Translations under genes and position numbers: made by a program
Assembly (NCBI GenBank): GCA_022825895.1
Contig: JAJDVX010000020.1
Span: 62,001-126,000, forward strand
Reading direction: 5' to 3'
Source of the DNA: Chloroflexota bacterium
GTDB taxonomy: Bacteria; Chloroflexota; UBA11872
DNA length: 64,000 nucleotides
Shown: positions 36,353-44,448 of the stretch, in pieces
Layout of the letters: the number at the start of each line of letters is the position of its first letter
How positions within the stretch are numbered: the first letter of the stretch is position 1
The notes under the pieces: generated by a model
Database searches by the model: none
Told to the model about the DNA's origin: nothing
Seen by the model: only the letters and a program-made list of their open reading frames with translations

Positions 36353-37534
36353 ATGGCTGACGTGCAGATTCGAGATGCCCGTGTGATCTTCAAGGAAGAC
36401 TCGGACCCAGCGGCCGTGATCTTCGGCCAGACCGGCGGCACGCCCGACGACGAAAAGTCCGACCTCGTAGGCCAAGCCAACTACCACGACGGCAACATTC
36501 ATGCCATCGACGGCGTGGACCTCGACATCCATGACGGCGAGTCGATTGCCATTTTGGGGCCGTCGGGCTGCGGCAAGTCCACCATGCTGCGTGTGGTTGC
36601 CGGTCTTATCAGGCTGGACTATCCGAATAGCGGGACCATCAGGTACGGCGAAGAAGACTGGACGATGCTGGGCGCCAAGGAACGGCGCGTGGGCATAGTC
36701 TTCCAGAATTACGCCCTCTACCCGCATATGCACAGCAAGAAGAACTTGGGCTTCTTCTTCAAGATGCACAAACGCGAGGAAGAGGTTGACGAGCGCGTCG
36801 AGATCGTTTCGCAGATCATGGGTGTCGGCTTCGATCAGCTTCTTGATCGTCGACCCAAGGCGTTGTCCGGCGGTCAGCAACAGCGCGTGGCGATCGCCCG
36901 CTGCATCGTGCGCGACCCGACGGTCTTTCTCTTCGACGAGCCGCTCTCCAACCTCGATGCCAAGCTGCGCAGCCGGACCCGCGTAGAAATCAAGCGACTA
37001 CTGCGCCGCTTCAACATCACCACCGTGTACGTGACGCACGACCAGACCGAAGCCCAGGCAATGGGCGACCGAATTGCCGTCATGCAGGCCGGAAAGATTC
37101 AGCAACTCGGCACGTATCGCGAAATCTACGACAATCCGGCAAACATGTTCGTCGCTGGATTCGTTGGCCTTCCGCCGATGAATCTGATGCCGGCCACGGC
37201 TGAGCGCGGCGGTGTGCGCGTGGATGGACACTTCGTGGACCTCCGGAATGATGCCCTTGGGCGGCGGGAAGGCGATTCCATAAACCTCGGGATTCGACCT
37301 GAGTCGATCGAGTTGAGTCATCACCAGGTCGAGGGCTCGGTGCCGGTGGACGTGTACTGGGTCGAGAGCCACTTTTCCGAGCAGCGTAAGGAAGTCACCT
37401 TTGATCTCGCGGGCTCCCGCGTGATCGCCAAGCGGCCGCTTGAAGAGGAATGGGACCGCAATACCACCGTCTACGCGAAGGTCCCCGTGGACGAGGCGTA
37501 TGTCTTCGACGCTGAAGAAGATCGGCTGATCTAG
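36353..37534 (+). CDS. MalK/UgpC-type ABC transporter ATPase with N-terminal insertion
   Basis: The 393-residue protein has Walker A GPSGCGKST, Q-loop FQNYALYPHM, signature LSGGQQQR, Walker B VFLFDEPLSNLDAKLR, H-loop VTHDQTEA, and a C-terminal TOBE/regulatory domain (LGIRPESIEL). These mark the carbohydrate-importer (CUT1) ATPases. Unusually, about 30 extra acidic/glycine-rich residues (from FKEDSDPAAV to the A-loop-like NYHDGNIHAI) split the first strand from the adenine-stacking loop. I chose ATG 36353 with GGAGGAG (36342-36348) upstream over the TTG three bases earlier. There are no permease genes nearby, so it may serve transporters encoded elsewhere, as MsmX does. Confidence 0.9.
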   Translation: MADVQIRDARVIFKEDSDPAAVIFGQTGGTPDDEKSDLVGQANYHDGNIHAIDGVDLDIHDGESIAILGPSGCGKSTMLRVVAGLIRLDYPNSGTIRYGEEDWTMLGAKERRVGIVFQNYALYPHMHSKKNLGFFFKMHKREEEVDERVEIVSQIMGVGFDQLLDRRPKALSGGQQQRVAIARCIVRDPTVFLFDEPLSNLDAKLRSRTRVEIKRLLRRFNITTVYVTHDQTEAQAMGDRIAVMQAGKIQQLGTYREIYDNPANMFVAGFVGLPPMNLMPATAERGGVRVDGHFVDLRNDALGRREGDSINLGIRPESIELSHHQVEGSVPVDVYWVESHFSEQRKEVTFDLAGSRVIAKRPLEEEWDRNTTVYAKVPVDEAYVFDAEEDRLI

Positions 37535-37650
37535 CTCTTGGCGTAAACGGGGTTGGACGGCACTTTGTCGGAGCAAGTCGGCCTCTAGCTTGGACTTTGT
37601 AGTTTCAAACGAGACGCCTCTCGGCAAGTTCGCTGAGTGCCGGCGAGCAG

Positions 37651-37659
37651 TGCTAGACT
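37651..37659 (+). promoter_or_regulatory. Possible extended -10 promoter of the nusA operon
   Basis: TGC followed by TAGACT (37654-37659) forms an extended -10-like element about 93 bases before the nusA GTG. There is no clear -35. The 217-base gap is otherwise featureless; rimP, the usual gene here, is absent. Confidence 0.3.
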
Positions 37660-37751
37660 GAGCGTAGCCGCACTGTCTGTCATGGGCGGGCGAGGGCTCG
37701 TCCTTTTCCCGGGGGAGGGAAGCGGTCCAAACGTCCTGAGGAGGCTATCCC

Positions 37752-38942
37752 GTGCGCAGTGACTTCATGTTGGCGCTGCAACAGCTTGCCGACGAGAAGG
37801 GCATCCAGATTGAGGCAGTCGTTAACGCGCTGCGCACAGCGATCATGTCAGCCTTCGAGGACTACAACAGCGACTACGACGACATCGACATTGAGATTGA
37901 CCCGGAGACTGGCGACTCAACCGTCTACGCGAACAAAACCGTCGTCGATGTCGTTTCGGACGATGTCCACGAGATCTCGCTGGCCGAGGCCCGAAGCTAC
38001 GACCAGACCATGGAACTCGGCGAGATCTTCCAGATCGACATCACGCCGCCAAATTTTGGGCGCATCGCCACGCAGAAGGCGCGGCAGGCCATGCAGCAGG
38101 CCCTGCGCGACGCTGAACGGCTGGAGATCTATACGCACTTCATTGAGCACCAGGGACTCTTGCTCGTGGGGCGCGTGACTCGCGTCGAGAATCGGGGAGT
38201 CTTCGTGGATCTCGGGCGCGGTGAGGCAATCATGCTCCCGGGCGACCAAGTGGCCGGCGAGTTCTACCGCTCCGGGCAGCGCATGCGCGTGCTGCTACTC
38301 GAAGTGGCCGAGGGCGGCCGCGGTGCGCAGTTGCGAGTTTCGCGCGCGCACGCGGATTTTGTCCGCCGGCTCTTTGAACGCGAAGTTCCTGAGATTCAGA
38401 ACGGTTTGGTCGACATTGCGGCAATTGCGCGCGATGCTGGCGTGCGTACCAAGCTGGCGGTGCGCTCGCGACAAGAGGGGCTTGATCCCGTTGGTTCGGC
38501 TGTGGGAATGCGCGGATCGCGCATCCAAAACGTTCTCCGCGAACTGGGACAGGAAAAGGTCGAGATCATTCTGTATGACGATGAACCGCGTGTGTATGTG
38601 GCCAACGCGCTCAGTCCGGCTCGAGTGCGCAACGTCCATGTTGACTTGAGCCATCGCGTGGCCGATGTATTTGTTCCGACGGACATGGTGTCGCTCGCAA
38701 TAGGACGCGAAGGTCAGAATGCCCGTCTGGCAGCTCGGCTCACGGGGTTCAAGATCACGATTCGAGATGCGTCGGAGCCCGCCGAGGCTTTGGGCGTTGC
38801 CGAGCCCGACGGGACCCCGGACGAAGAGGCGAAGCAGGACGATGTGGATGCACCACTTGATGAACCCGGGCTCTCGCCGGAATCCGATTCGGCGAGAATG
38901 GCGGAGCACGTGGGGCGCGGCGTCGCTGGATCCGGGAGTTAA
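37752..38942 (+). CDS. nusA: Transcription termination/antitermination factor NusA
   Basis: NusA binds RNA polymerase and modulates pausing, termination and rRNA antitermination. The 396-residue protein has an N-terminal RNAP-binding domain (FMLALQQLADEKGIQ), an S1 domain (GRVTRVENRGVFVDLG), KH1 (DPVGSAVGMRGSRIQ) and KH2 (SLAIGREGQNARLAARLTG), then an acidic, probably disordered tail without Helix-hairpin repeats. The GTG start follows GAGGAGG. It opens the operon nusA-ylxR-infB-rbfA-truB-ribF. Normally rimP precedes it; here it does not. Confidence 0.95.
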   Translation: MRSDFMLALQQLADEKGIQIEAVVNALRTAIMSAFEDYNSDYDDIDIEIDPETGDSTVYANKTVVDVVSDDVHEISLAEARSYDQTMELGEIFQIDITPPNFGRIATQKARQAMQQALRDAERLEIYTHFIEHQGLLLVGRVTRVENRGVFVDLGRGEAIMLPGDQVAGEFYRSGQRMRVLLLEVAEGGRGAQLRVSRAHADFVRRLFEREVPEIQNGLVDIAAIARDAGVRTKLAVRSRQEGLDPVGSAVGMRGSRIQNVLRELGQEKVEIILYDDEPRVYVANALSPARVRNVHVDLSHRVADVFVPTDMVSLAIGREGQNARLAARLTGFKITIRDASEPAEALGVAEPDGTPDEEAKQDDVDAPLDEPGLSPESDSARMAEHVGRGVAGSGS

Positions 38943-38947
38943 CCATC
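38934..38947 (+). promoter_or_regulatory. Shine-Dalgarno and predicted ATC start of ylxR
   Basis: GGGAG (38934-38938) is followed after six bases by ATC (38945-38947). This lies across the nusA stop (38940-38942), is in frame with the conserved YlxR sequence and is the only well-placed initiation signal, since no ATG, GTG or TTG occurs in frame between the upstream stop near 38857 and 39020. Confidence 0.6.
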
Positions 38948-39238
38948 GCCCGAAGTGAGCCGACGCGCACCTGCATCGTCACGCGCAAAAGGCGACGTAA
39001 ACGTGACCTCATCCGAATTGTGCGAACGCCCGATGGCGACATTCGCTGCGATCCGACGGGTCGCGTCGATGGGCGCGGTGCCTATCTCTCCGTCGACGGC
39101 GGCTCTGTGCAGGTGGCGCTTGCGCGCGGCATCCTGGGCAGCCACTTGGAGGCTTCCATAGATCGTGATCAGGCGGATATGTTGATCAAGCAATTTGAGC
39201 GTGAACGCTTGGTTCGGCTCACCGGGAGTGCTCGCTAA
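38945..39238 (+). CDS. ylxR: YlxR (RnpM-like) RNA-binding protein, predicted AUC start
   Basis: YlxR is a small RNA-binding protein; in B. subtilis it modulates RNase P. The frame gives RTCIVTRKRRRKRDLIRIV, RCDPTGRVDGRGAYLSVD and RLVRLTGSAR, that is the YlxR fold with the GRGAY signature. The first conventional in-frame start (GTG 39020) would cut away the conserved first 25 residues. The ATC at 38945, six bases after GGGAG, gives a normal 97-residue protein. The gene starts 3 bases after the nusA stop, and infB begins one base after its stop. Identity is secure; the start codon is an inference. Confidence 0.8.
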   Translation: MARSEPTRTCIVTRKRRRKRDLIRIVRTPDGDIRCDPTGRVDGRGAYLSVDGGSVQVALARGILGSHLEASIDRDQADMLIKQFERERLVRLTGSAR

Positions 39239-39239
39239 C

Positions 39240-41123
39240 ATGGCGCGCCGCCGCCGCACACGTCGTAGACCTCCGCCACGCCCACGCGCGCGCCGCCGTC
39301 CGCAGCAGCGTCCGAGTCCTCCGGCCGACGAGCAACCGGCCGAGGTGCCGGAGGCGCCGGCCGTCGAACTCCGCCAGGTCGCGATGCCGGCTTCAGCCTC
39401 GATTGCCGACATTGCGGAACGCGCCGCAGTGCCGCCGACCGACATCATCATGGAGTTGCTCAATCGAGGCGTGCTGACGACCATTAACGCGGCCATTGAT
39501 CGCGATACCGCACGCGCGGTCATGCGGAATCTTGGGGTCGCCATCACCGACGAATCTCAAGAGGACGACGCTACCCCGGTTGCCGCGCGAAAACCGAGTG
39601 GGCGCGATTCCACGCAGCCGTCGGATGGCGAGCCGCGTCCGCCCGTGGTGACCGTGATGGGTCACGTCGATCATGGCAAGACCACGCTCCTCGACGCCAT
39701 CCGCAGTACCAACGTGGTCGACAGCGAGTTTGGGGGAATCACCCAGCACATCGGGGCCTATCAAGTGTCGGTAAACGGCGGTGCCATTACGTTCATCGAC
39801 ACTCCTGGTCACGAGGCCTTTACGGCAATGCGCGCGCGCGGAGCGGGCGTCACCGACATTGCTGTGATCGTGGTTGCCGCCGACGACGGAATCATGCCGC
39901 AAACGGTGGAGGCCATTGGGCACGCCAAGGCAGCCAGCGTCCCGATCATCATCGCGGTCAACAAGATCGACTTGGCGTCCGCCAACCCGAATCGAGTGCT
40001 CCAGCAGCTCACCGAGCATGAAATCGTAGTCGAGGACTTTGGAGGCGATGTGGTGGCAATTCCTCTCTCGGCTCTCAAGGGAGAGGGTATCGACGAACTC
40101 CTCGAGTACATCAACTTGACGGCCGAATTGGAGGAACTGCGAGCACCGGTCGACGGGCCAGCGGCGGGAACGATTATCGAGACTCGCCTGGACCACAGCC
40201 AGGGGCCAATTGCCACCGTTCTCGTTCAGCGTGGCGTCTTGAAGGTTGGGGACACCATCACGACGGGTGAGATTAACGGCCGCGTACGGGCGCTCTTCGA
40301 CGAGAGCGGCGGACGACTCCGATCAGCCAAGCCCTCCACGCCAGTCCAGGTCATGGGACTGGACGCGATGCCAGACGTCGGCGATCCCTTGAACGTCGTC
40401 GCCAGGCAGCGAAAGCGTCGTCGCCAACGGAGTCGTACTCCTGCCCGCGGAAGCGGTGACCAAGCCATGCGGCTGAGCCTCGAATCGCTCGCCGCCCAGA
40501 TGACCGCAGGCCGTCTCCAGCAGATCAACCTGGTCGTGAAGGCTGACACGGCCGGCTCTGTTGATGCCGTGGTCAAGTCAATCGACCAACTTGGCGATGA
40601 TCGGGCACGAGCAATGGTCGTATTTGAGGGCGTTGGCTCGGTTACGGAGTCGGACGTGAACCTCGCCTCCGCCGCCAAGGGACTCGTGTTGGCCTTTAAT
40701 TCGCGTGTTGATGCCACCGCCGCAGCGGAAGCTGAGCGACAGGGTGTTGACGTACGTGCCTATCGCACCATCTATGAATTGATCGACGATGTCGATGCGG
40801 CGCTCAAGGGCTCGATCAAGCCTGAAGAGGTCGAAGTCGTCGACGGTCGGCTCGAGATCCGGGGCGAGTTCCGAACCGAACGTATGCGCCAGATTGTCGG
40901 CGGTATGGTGCTCTCAGGTCGAGTTTACGTCGGTGCGCGCGTTCGGATTCTGCGAAACAGCGAGGAGATCGGCACGGGCCACATCCTCACCGTACGGCGT
41001 TTCTCGGATGAAGTGGACGAGGTGCGCCAGGGCTTTGACTGCGGTCTTGCAATAGAAACGACAACCAAGATCGAACTCGCGGACATCATCGAGGCCAGCC
41101 ACACCGAAGAACGTCTCCCGTAG
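39240..41123 (+). CDS. infB: Translation initiation factor IF-2
   Basis: IF-2 is the GTPase that delivers initiator tRNA to the 30S subunit and promotes subunit joining. The 627-residue protein has a very basic Arg/Pro-rich N-terminus, an IF2_N domain (about 50-100), the G domain with GHVDHGKTT, FGGITQHIGAY, DTPGHEAF and NKID, and then domains II-IV (GTIIETRLDHSQGP; IVGGMVLSGRVYVG). The ATG at 39240 sits one base after the ylxR stop; the frame is open further upstream within ylxR. It is a short IF-2 with a small N-terminal region. Confidence 0.97.
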   Translation: MARRRRTRRRPPPRPRARRRPQQRPSPPADEQPAEVPEAPAVELRQVAMPASASIADIAERAAVPPTDIIMELLNRGVLTTINAAIDRDTARAVMRNLGVAITDESQEDDATPVAARKPSGRDSTQPSDGEPRPPVVTVMGHVDHGKTTLLDAIRSTNVVDSEFGGITQHIGAYQVSVNGGAITFIDTPGHEAFTAMRARGAGVTDIAVIVVAADDGIMPQTVEAIGHAKAASVPIIIAVNKIDLASANPNRVLQQLTEHEIVVEDFGGDVVAIPLSALKGEGIDELLEYINLTAELEELRAPVDGPAAGTIIETRLDHSQGPIATVLVQRGVLKVGDTITTGEINGRVRALFDESGGRLRSAKPSTPVQVMGLDAMPDVGDPLNVVARQRKRRRQRSRTPARGSGDQAMRLSLESLAAQMTAGRLQQINLVVKADTAGSVDAVVKSIDQLGDDRARAMVVFEGVGSVTESDVNLASAAKGLVLAFNSRVDATAAAEAERQGVDVRAYRTIYELIDDVDAALKGSIKPEEVEVVDGRLEIRGEFRTERMRQIVGGMVLSGRVYVGARVRILRNSEEIGTGHILTVRRFSDEVDEVRQGFDCGLAIETTTKIELADIIEASHTEERLP

Positions 41124-41127
41124 CACC

Positions 41128-41142
41128 GGAGGCCGCATCATC
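41128..41142 (+). promoter_or_regulatory. Shine-Dalgarno and predicted ATC start of rbfA
   Basis: A perfect GGAGG (41128-41132), starting 5 bases after the infB stop, is followed at 4 and 7 bases by two ATC codons (41137, 41140). The second has ideal spacing and starts the conserved RbfA sequence. The upstream frame has no ATG, GTG or TTG back to within infB, and the first such codon downstream is TTG 41269. Confidence 0.65.
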
Positions 41143-41529
41143 AAGACCCGCCGTGCCCAACGGATTGAAGCTCAGATCGCGCGTGAGATCAGCGGCCTTC
41201 TTGAGCGCCACCTGGAAGACCCGGCGATTGGATTCGTTACTGTTCAGCGCGTATCGATCTCGCCGGACTTGAGCAACGCCGTCGTGTTTGTAACCCCGCT
41301 TGGTGACACCCACGACATCAAGGAATCGGTGGCCGCGTTGCAGCGGGCAGCGACGTACGTTCGCCGGGAGCTTGCGAGTCGAATCCGTGTGTATCGCATC
41401 CCGCGTATTCAATTTCAACTTGATCCTCAGATGCCGACCGCTAGCTCAATGATCGAGCGAAAAACCGACGGCCCTGCAGCCGACCACGGGACGCAAGCTC
41501 TCGCAGCGCGGCCTGACGATGGCCCGTGA
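41140..41529 (+). CDS. rbfA: Ribosome-binding factor A, predicted AUC start
   Basis: RbfA is a KH-type 30S assembly factor needed for 16S rRNA 5' maturation. The frame gives KTRRAQRIEAQIAREIS, LLERHLEDPAIGFVTV, RVSISPDLSNAVVFV and IPRIQFQLD, covering the whole RbfA core from its usual N-terminus. No ATG, GTG or TTG precedes residue 44 (TTG 41269), and starting there would remove the first helix and strand. ATC 41140, 7 bases after GGAGG, yields 129 residues, a normal length. It follows infB and overlaps truB by 11 bases, the standard gene order. Confidence 0.85.
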   Translation: MKTRRAQRIEAQIAREISGLLERHLEDPAIGFVTVQRVSISPDLSNAVVFVTPLGDTHDIKESVAALQRAATYVRRELASRIRVYRIPRIQFQLDPQMPTASSMIERKTDGPAADHGTQALAARPDDGP

Positions 41530-42475
41530 CCGCCAGATGTCGCCACACGGCGGATTCCTCAACGTCTTCAAGCCAATTGGCGCAAGTTCCACGCAAGCTG
41601 TGGGACGAGTCCGCCGCGCCGTTGGCGTGCGACGCGTAGGGCACTGCGGCACGCTGGATCCACTGGCCTGGGGTGTCCTACCCGTAGCGGTGGGGCGTGC
41701 CACTCGGTTGAGCAGCTTTGTCCTGGAAATGCCAAAGTCGTACGTGGCCGCCGTGCTTTTCGGTGTCGAAACTCCATCCCACGATATGGAAACGCAACCG
41801 ACGGCCGAGCCGCGTACGTCTCCGGAACTGAAGTCTGTCGAACAGGTGCTCCCGGCATTCGTGGGCGAAATCGAACAGCATCCGCCGGCGTACTCGGCCC
41901 TCCACGTTGATGGCGTGCGGGCCTATCGGTCGGCTCGCGCTGGTCGGCGCGTGGAGCTGCCGCCGCGTCAAGTTCACATTCGCACACTAAACTTGGTGGC
42001 GGCCGGCCGCATTGGCGTGCGGATGGCCGACGGGCGCCTGCGCTTTGGCAGCGGCTCGGGCTGGCACGACGCCCTTCTTGCCGGAATTCAGGTCGAGTGC
42101 TCGTCCGGCACCTACATTCGCGCGCTCGCACGAGATTTGGGGGCAATGATCGGCTGTGGCGCCACGCTCTTTGGACTCATCCGTACTCGCGTCGGTCCAT
42201 TCACGCTGAGGTCCGCGACTGAAATGTGGCAGCTTTCCGTCGCGACCCGAGACGGCTTCCTCAACACACTGCTCTACGCCCCCGACACCGTGGTCGAACA
42301 CCTTCCGTCAGCCGTCCTGAGCGCCAGAGATCGCATTGACTTCGGCCACGGGCGCCCGTTGCCTCGGATGGCCGACGGACTGCACCGTCTGTACGACGGA
42401 CATGGCAGCTTTCTTGGCCTCGCAAACGGCCAAGACGGCTCCTGGTCGCCCCGCATCGTATGGAATCCAGCGTAA
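41519..42475 (+). CDS. truB: tRNA pseudouridine-55 synthase TruB
   Basis: TruB isomerises U55 of tRNA T-loops to pseudouridine. The 318-residue protein has GFLNVFKPIGASST, the catalytic-Asp motif VGHCGTLDPLAWGVLPVAVG, EIEQHPPAYSALHVDGVRAY, and SSGTYIRALARDLG, then a C-terminal PUA-like part. The ATG at 41519 overlaps rbfA by 11 bases; ATG 41537 (MSPHGGFLNV) is an alternative closer to the family start. The stop overlaps the ribF start (TAATG). Confidence 0.95.
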   Translation: MARDRQMSPHGGFLNVFKPIGASSTQAVGRVRRAVGVRRVGHCGTLDPLAWGVLPVAVGRATRLSSFVLEMPKSYVAAVLFGVETPSHDMETQPTAEPRTSPELKSVEQVLPAFVGEIEQHPPAYSALHVDGVRAYRSARAGRRVELPPRQVHIRTLNLVAAGRIGVRMADGRLRFGSGSGWHDALLAGIQVECSSGTYIRALARDLGAMIGCGATLFGLIRTRVGPFTLRSATEMWQLSVATRDGFLNTLLYAPDTVVEHLPSAVLSARDRIDFGHGRPLPRMADGLHRLYDGHGSFLGLANGQDGSWSPRIVWNPA

Positions 42476-43467
42476 TGGCGGGTGACACAAGTGCGCGCCG
42501 CGTCCGCGTCTTTCGCGAGGACGAATCGTTCGTTCCCGCGGGCGGTGCCTCAGTGACGGTGGGGCGCTTTGACGGTATGCATCGAGGTCACCGAGCCTTG
42601 CTGCGAGCGACCTGCCAGGTAGCTTCCGACCAACGGGACGGCCGCGCGATCGCGGTTACCCTTTGGCCCCCGCCAGAATGGGTATTGCGGCCGGCCGAAC
42701 CCCGTCAGTTGTTGACCACGCTCGACGACCGGATCGCTCTGCTGGCGTCATCCGGAGTGGATGACATCGTCGTTATGCGATTCGATCAGCAATTTTCGCG
42801 CCGTTCTGCCGAAGACTTTCTCGGTGACCTAAAGCAGCAGCTGAACTTGCGCACGCTCGTCACCGGTCCAACAGCGGCCATTGGACGAGATCGCGAAGGA
42901 ACGCCGAACGTCATCGCGCGCCTGGCGCCGCGGCTTGGAATCAAACACGTGCCCGTGCGCTACGAGGGATCGCCCGGCGCAATTTCCAGCACTCAGGCTC
43001 GCAACGCACTGTCTTCGGGCGAAGTGGACAGACTTCGTGCGATTCTGGGCCGAAGTCATAGTTTGTACGGCATGGTCAGTCGTGGCGACGGTCGAGGCCG
43101 CAAATTGGGATTTCCCACGGCCAACGTCGAGCTTCCCGAGTGGCTAGTTCTACCGGCAGACGGTGTCTATGCCGGTGCGGCGTTCGTGGACGGCGATCCA
43201 GAGCCATATTCGGCATTGATCAGCGTGGGAACGCGTCCCACCTTCAACTCCCGCTCCCGCCTGTTCGAGGTTCATCTCTTGGGTTTCGACCGCGACATAT
43301 ATGGCCGCGGCTTGCGCACATTCATTCATGCGTGGTTGCGCGTTCAGGAGGCATTTGACTCGGTCGAGGCCTTGGTAGCTGCCATGCGACGTGATCGGCA
43401 GGCCGCCGAGTACGTGGATCTCGCCGGGATGAGCGACGCGGCGCCCTTTGGTCGAGCGCCGGAGTGA
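42475..43467 (+). CDS. ribF: Bifunctional riboflavin kinase / FAD synthetase RibF
   Basis: RibF makes FMN and then FAD from riboflavin. The 330-residue protein has the N-terminal nucleotidyltransferase module (VTVGRFDGMHRGHRALL; ISSTQARNALSSGEV) and the C-terminal flavokinase module (GRGRKLGFPTANVE; DGVYAGAAFVDG; LGFDRDIYGRGLRTFIHAWLR). I chose ATG 42475, overlapping the truB stop, over an ATG 15 bases earlier within truB. In the FAD synthetase, GxFDGxHxGH is standard. It ends the nusA operon. Confidence 0.95.
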   Translation: MAGDTSARRVRVFREDESFVPAGGASVTVGRFDGMHRGHRALLRATCQVASDQRDGRAIAVTLWPPPEWVLRPAEPRQLLTTLDDRIALLASSGVDDIVVMRFDQQFSRRSAEDFLGDLKQQLNLRTLVTGPTAAIGRDREGTPNVIARLAPRLGIKHVPVRYEGSPGAISSTQARNALSSGEVDRLRAILGRSHSLYGMVSRGDGRGRKLGFPTANVELPEWLVLPADGVYAGAAFVDGDPEPYSALISVGTRPTFNSRSRLFEVHLLGFDRDIYGRGLRTFIHAWLRVQEAFDSVEALVAAMRRDRQAAEYVDLAGMSDAAPFGRAPE

Positions 43468-43618
43468 CGGCCTCGGCGGGTTAAGGGCATCGCCGGCGCC
43501 GGCCAGCCGGATTCCTGTGCCAACATATGAACCACGCAATCGGGTCGTCAGTCCAGGCTCATCGGAGAGCTCCAGCGCCTGGGAGCCTGACGACGCAAAA
43601 GATCTCGGGCGGAGAGCA

Positions 43619-44341
43619 ATGCGTGACGCTAGGCGGAATCCTGGACGACGCCCCGGCCAAGACCCCGATCCAGGCGCACTAAAGCGACGTTATCTGCAGC
43701 AGGTAGAGGTTTTCCAAGACCTGAACGACGCGCAGATATATGAGGTGGAGCGCAACACTCGAATGTCCACCGTTGGTCCCGGACGACTCTTATACCAGCC
43801 CGATGAGAAGTCGGAGATGCTGTTCCTCTTGAAAACTGGTCATGTTCAGATCTACCGAATATCTCCCGATGGAAAACGATTCGTTATTTCCAACATCGAG
43901 CCAGGCATGTTCTTTGGCGAGATGGCGTTGTTGGGACAGGCACTCCATGACTCGTTCGCCGAAACGCTGAAAGAATCGACGTTGTGCGTCATCAGCCGCC
44001 GAGACCTGGAATACTTGATCGGTCGCTTCCCCACTGTCGGCGTTCGCATCATGCAGACTCTGGCAGATCGCCTCAGCGAAGCTGAGGCTCAGCTTGAAGA
44101 TTTGGCTCTAAAATCACTTACCGCTCGACTCGCCACGTTGATTCTGCGTCTCTCCTCAAACGCCAACGCCCGCGTTACGGGACTTACCCACAACGACTTG
44201 GCTGAGCGCGTCGGCACATCGCGCGAGACGGCTACGCAGGCACTGAACGAACTCAAGAGCGCCGGCCTGATCGCCATTGGTCGTAAGCGAATTGACGTCC
44301 TGAATCGCCAGGCGCTGGAGGACTTGGCGGAAGCGTATTGA
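43619..44341 (+). CDS. Crp/Fnr-family transcriptional regulator
   Basis: The 240-residue protein has a cyclic-nucleotide-binding-type beta-barrel (MLFLLKTGHVQIYRISPDGKR; PGMFFGEMALLGQ), a long dimer helix (ADRLSEAEAQLEDLALKSL) and a winged HTH (LTHNDLAERVGTSRETATQALN). The cAMP-contact sequence differs from Crp and no Fe-S cysteine cluster of Fnr is visible, so the ligand is unknown. I chose ATG 43619 (GGAG four bases upstream); the frame extends to 43448 but the extra 57 residues are low-complexity and overlap ribF. Confidence 0.9.
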   Translation: MRDARRNPGRRPGQDPDPGALKRRYLQQVEVFQDLNDAQIYEVERNTRMSTVGPGRLLYQPDEKSEMLFLLKTGHVQIYRISPDGKRFVISNIEPGMFFGEMALLGQALHDSFAETLKESTLCVISRRDLEYLIGRFPTVGVRIMQTLADRLSEAEAQLEDLALKSLTARLATLILRLSSNANARVTGLTHNDLAERVGTSRETATQALNELKSAGLIAIGRKRIDVLNRQALEDLAEAY

Positions 44342-44448
44342 CCCCGTGCAACGTGCCAATAGCGGCACAAGCGCTCGCCGGATGTGCCACGATGCCGCGA
44401 TGCGCGCACCGCGCTGTTCTTTCACCCATGACAAGGAGTTGAACGCCC

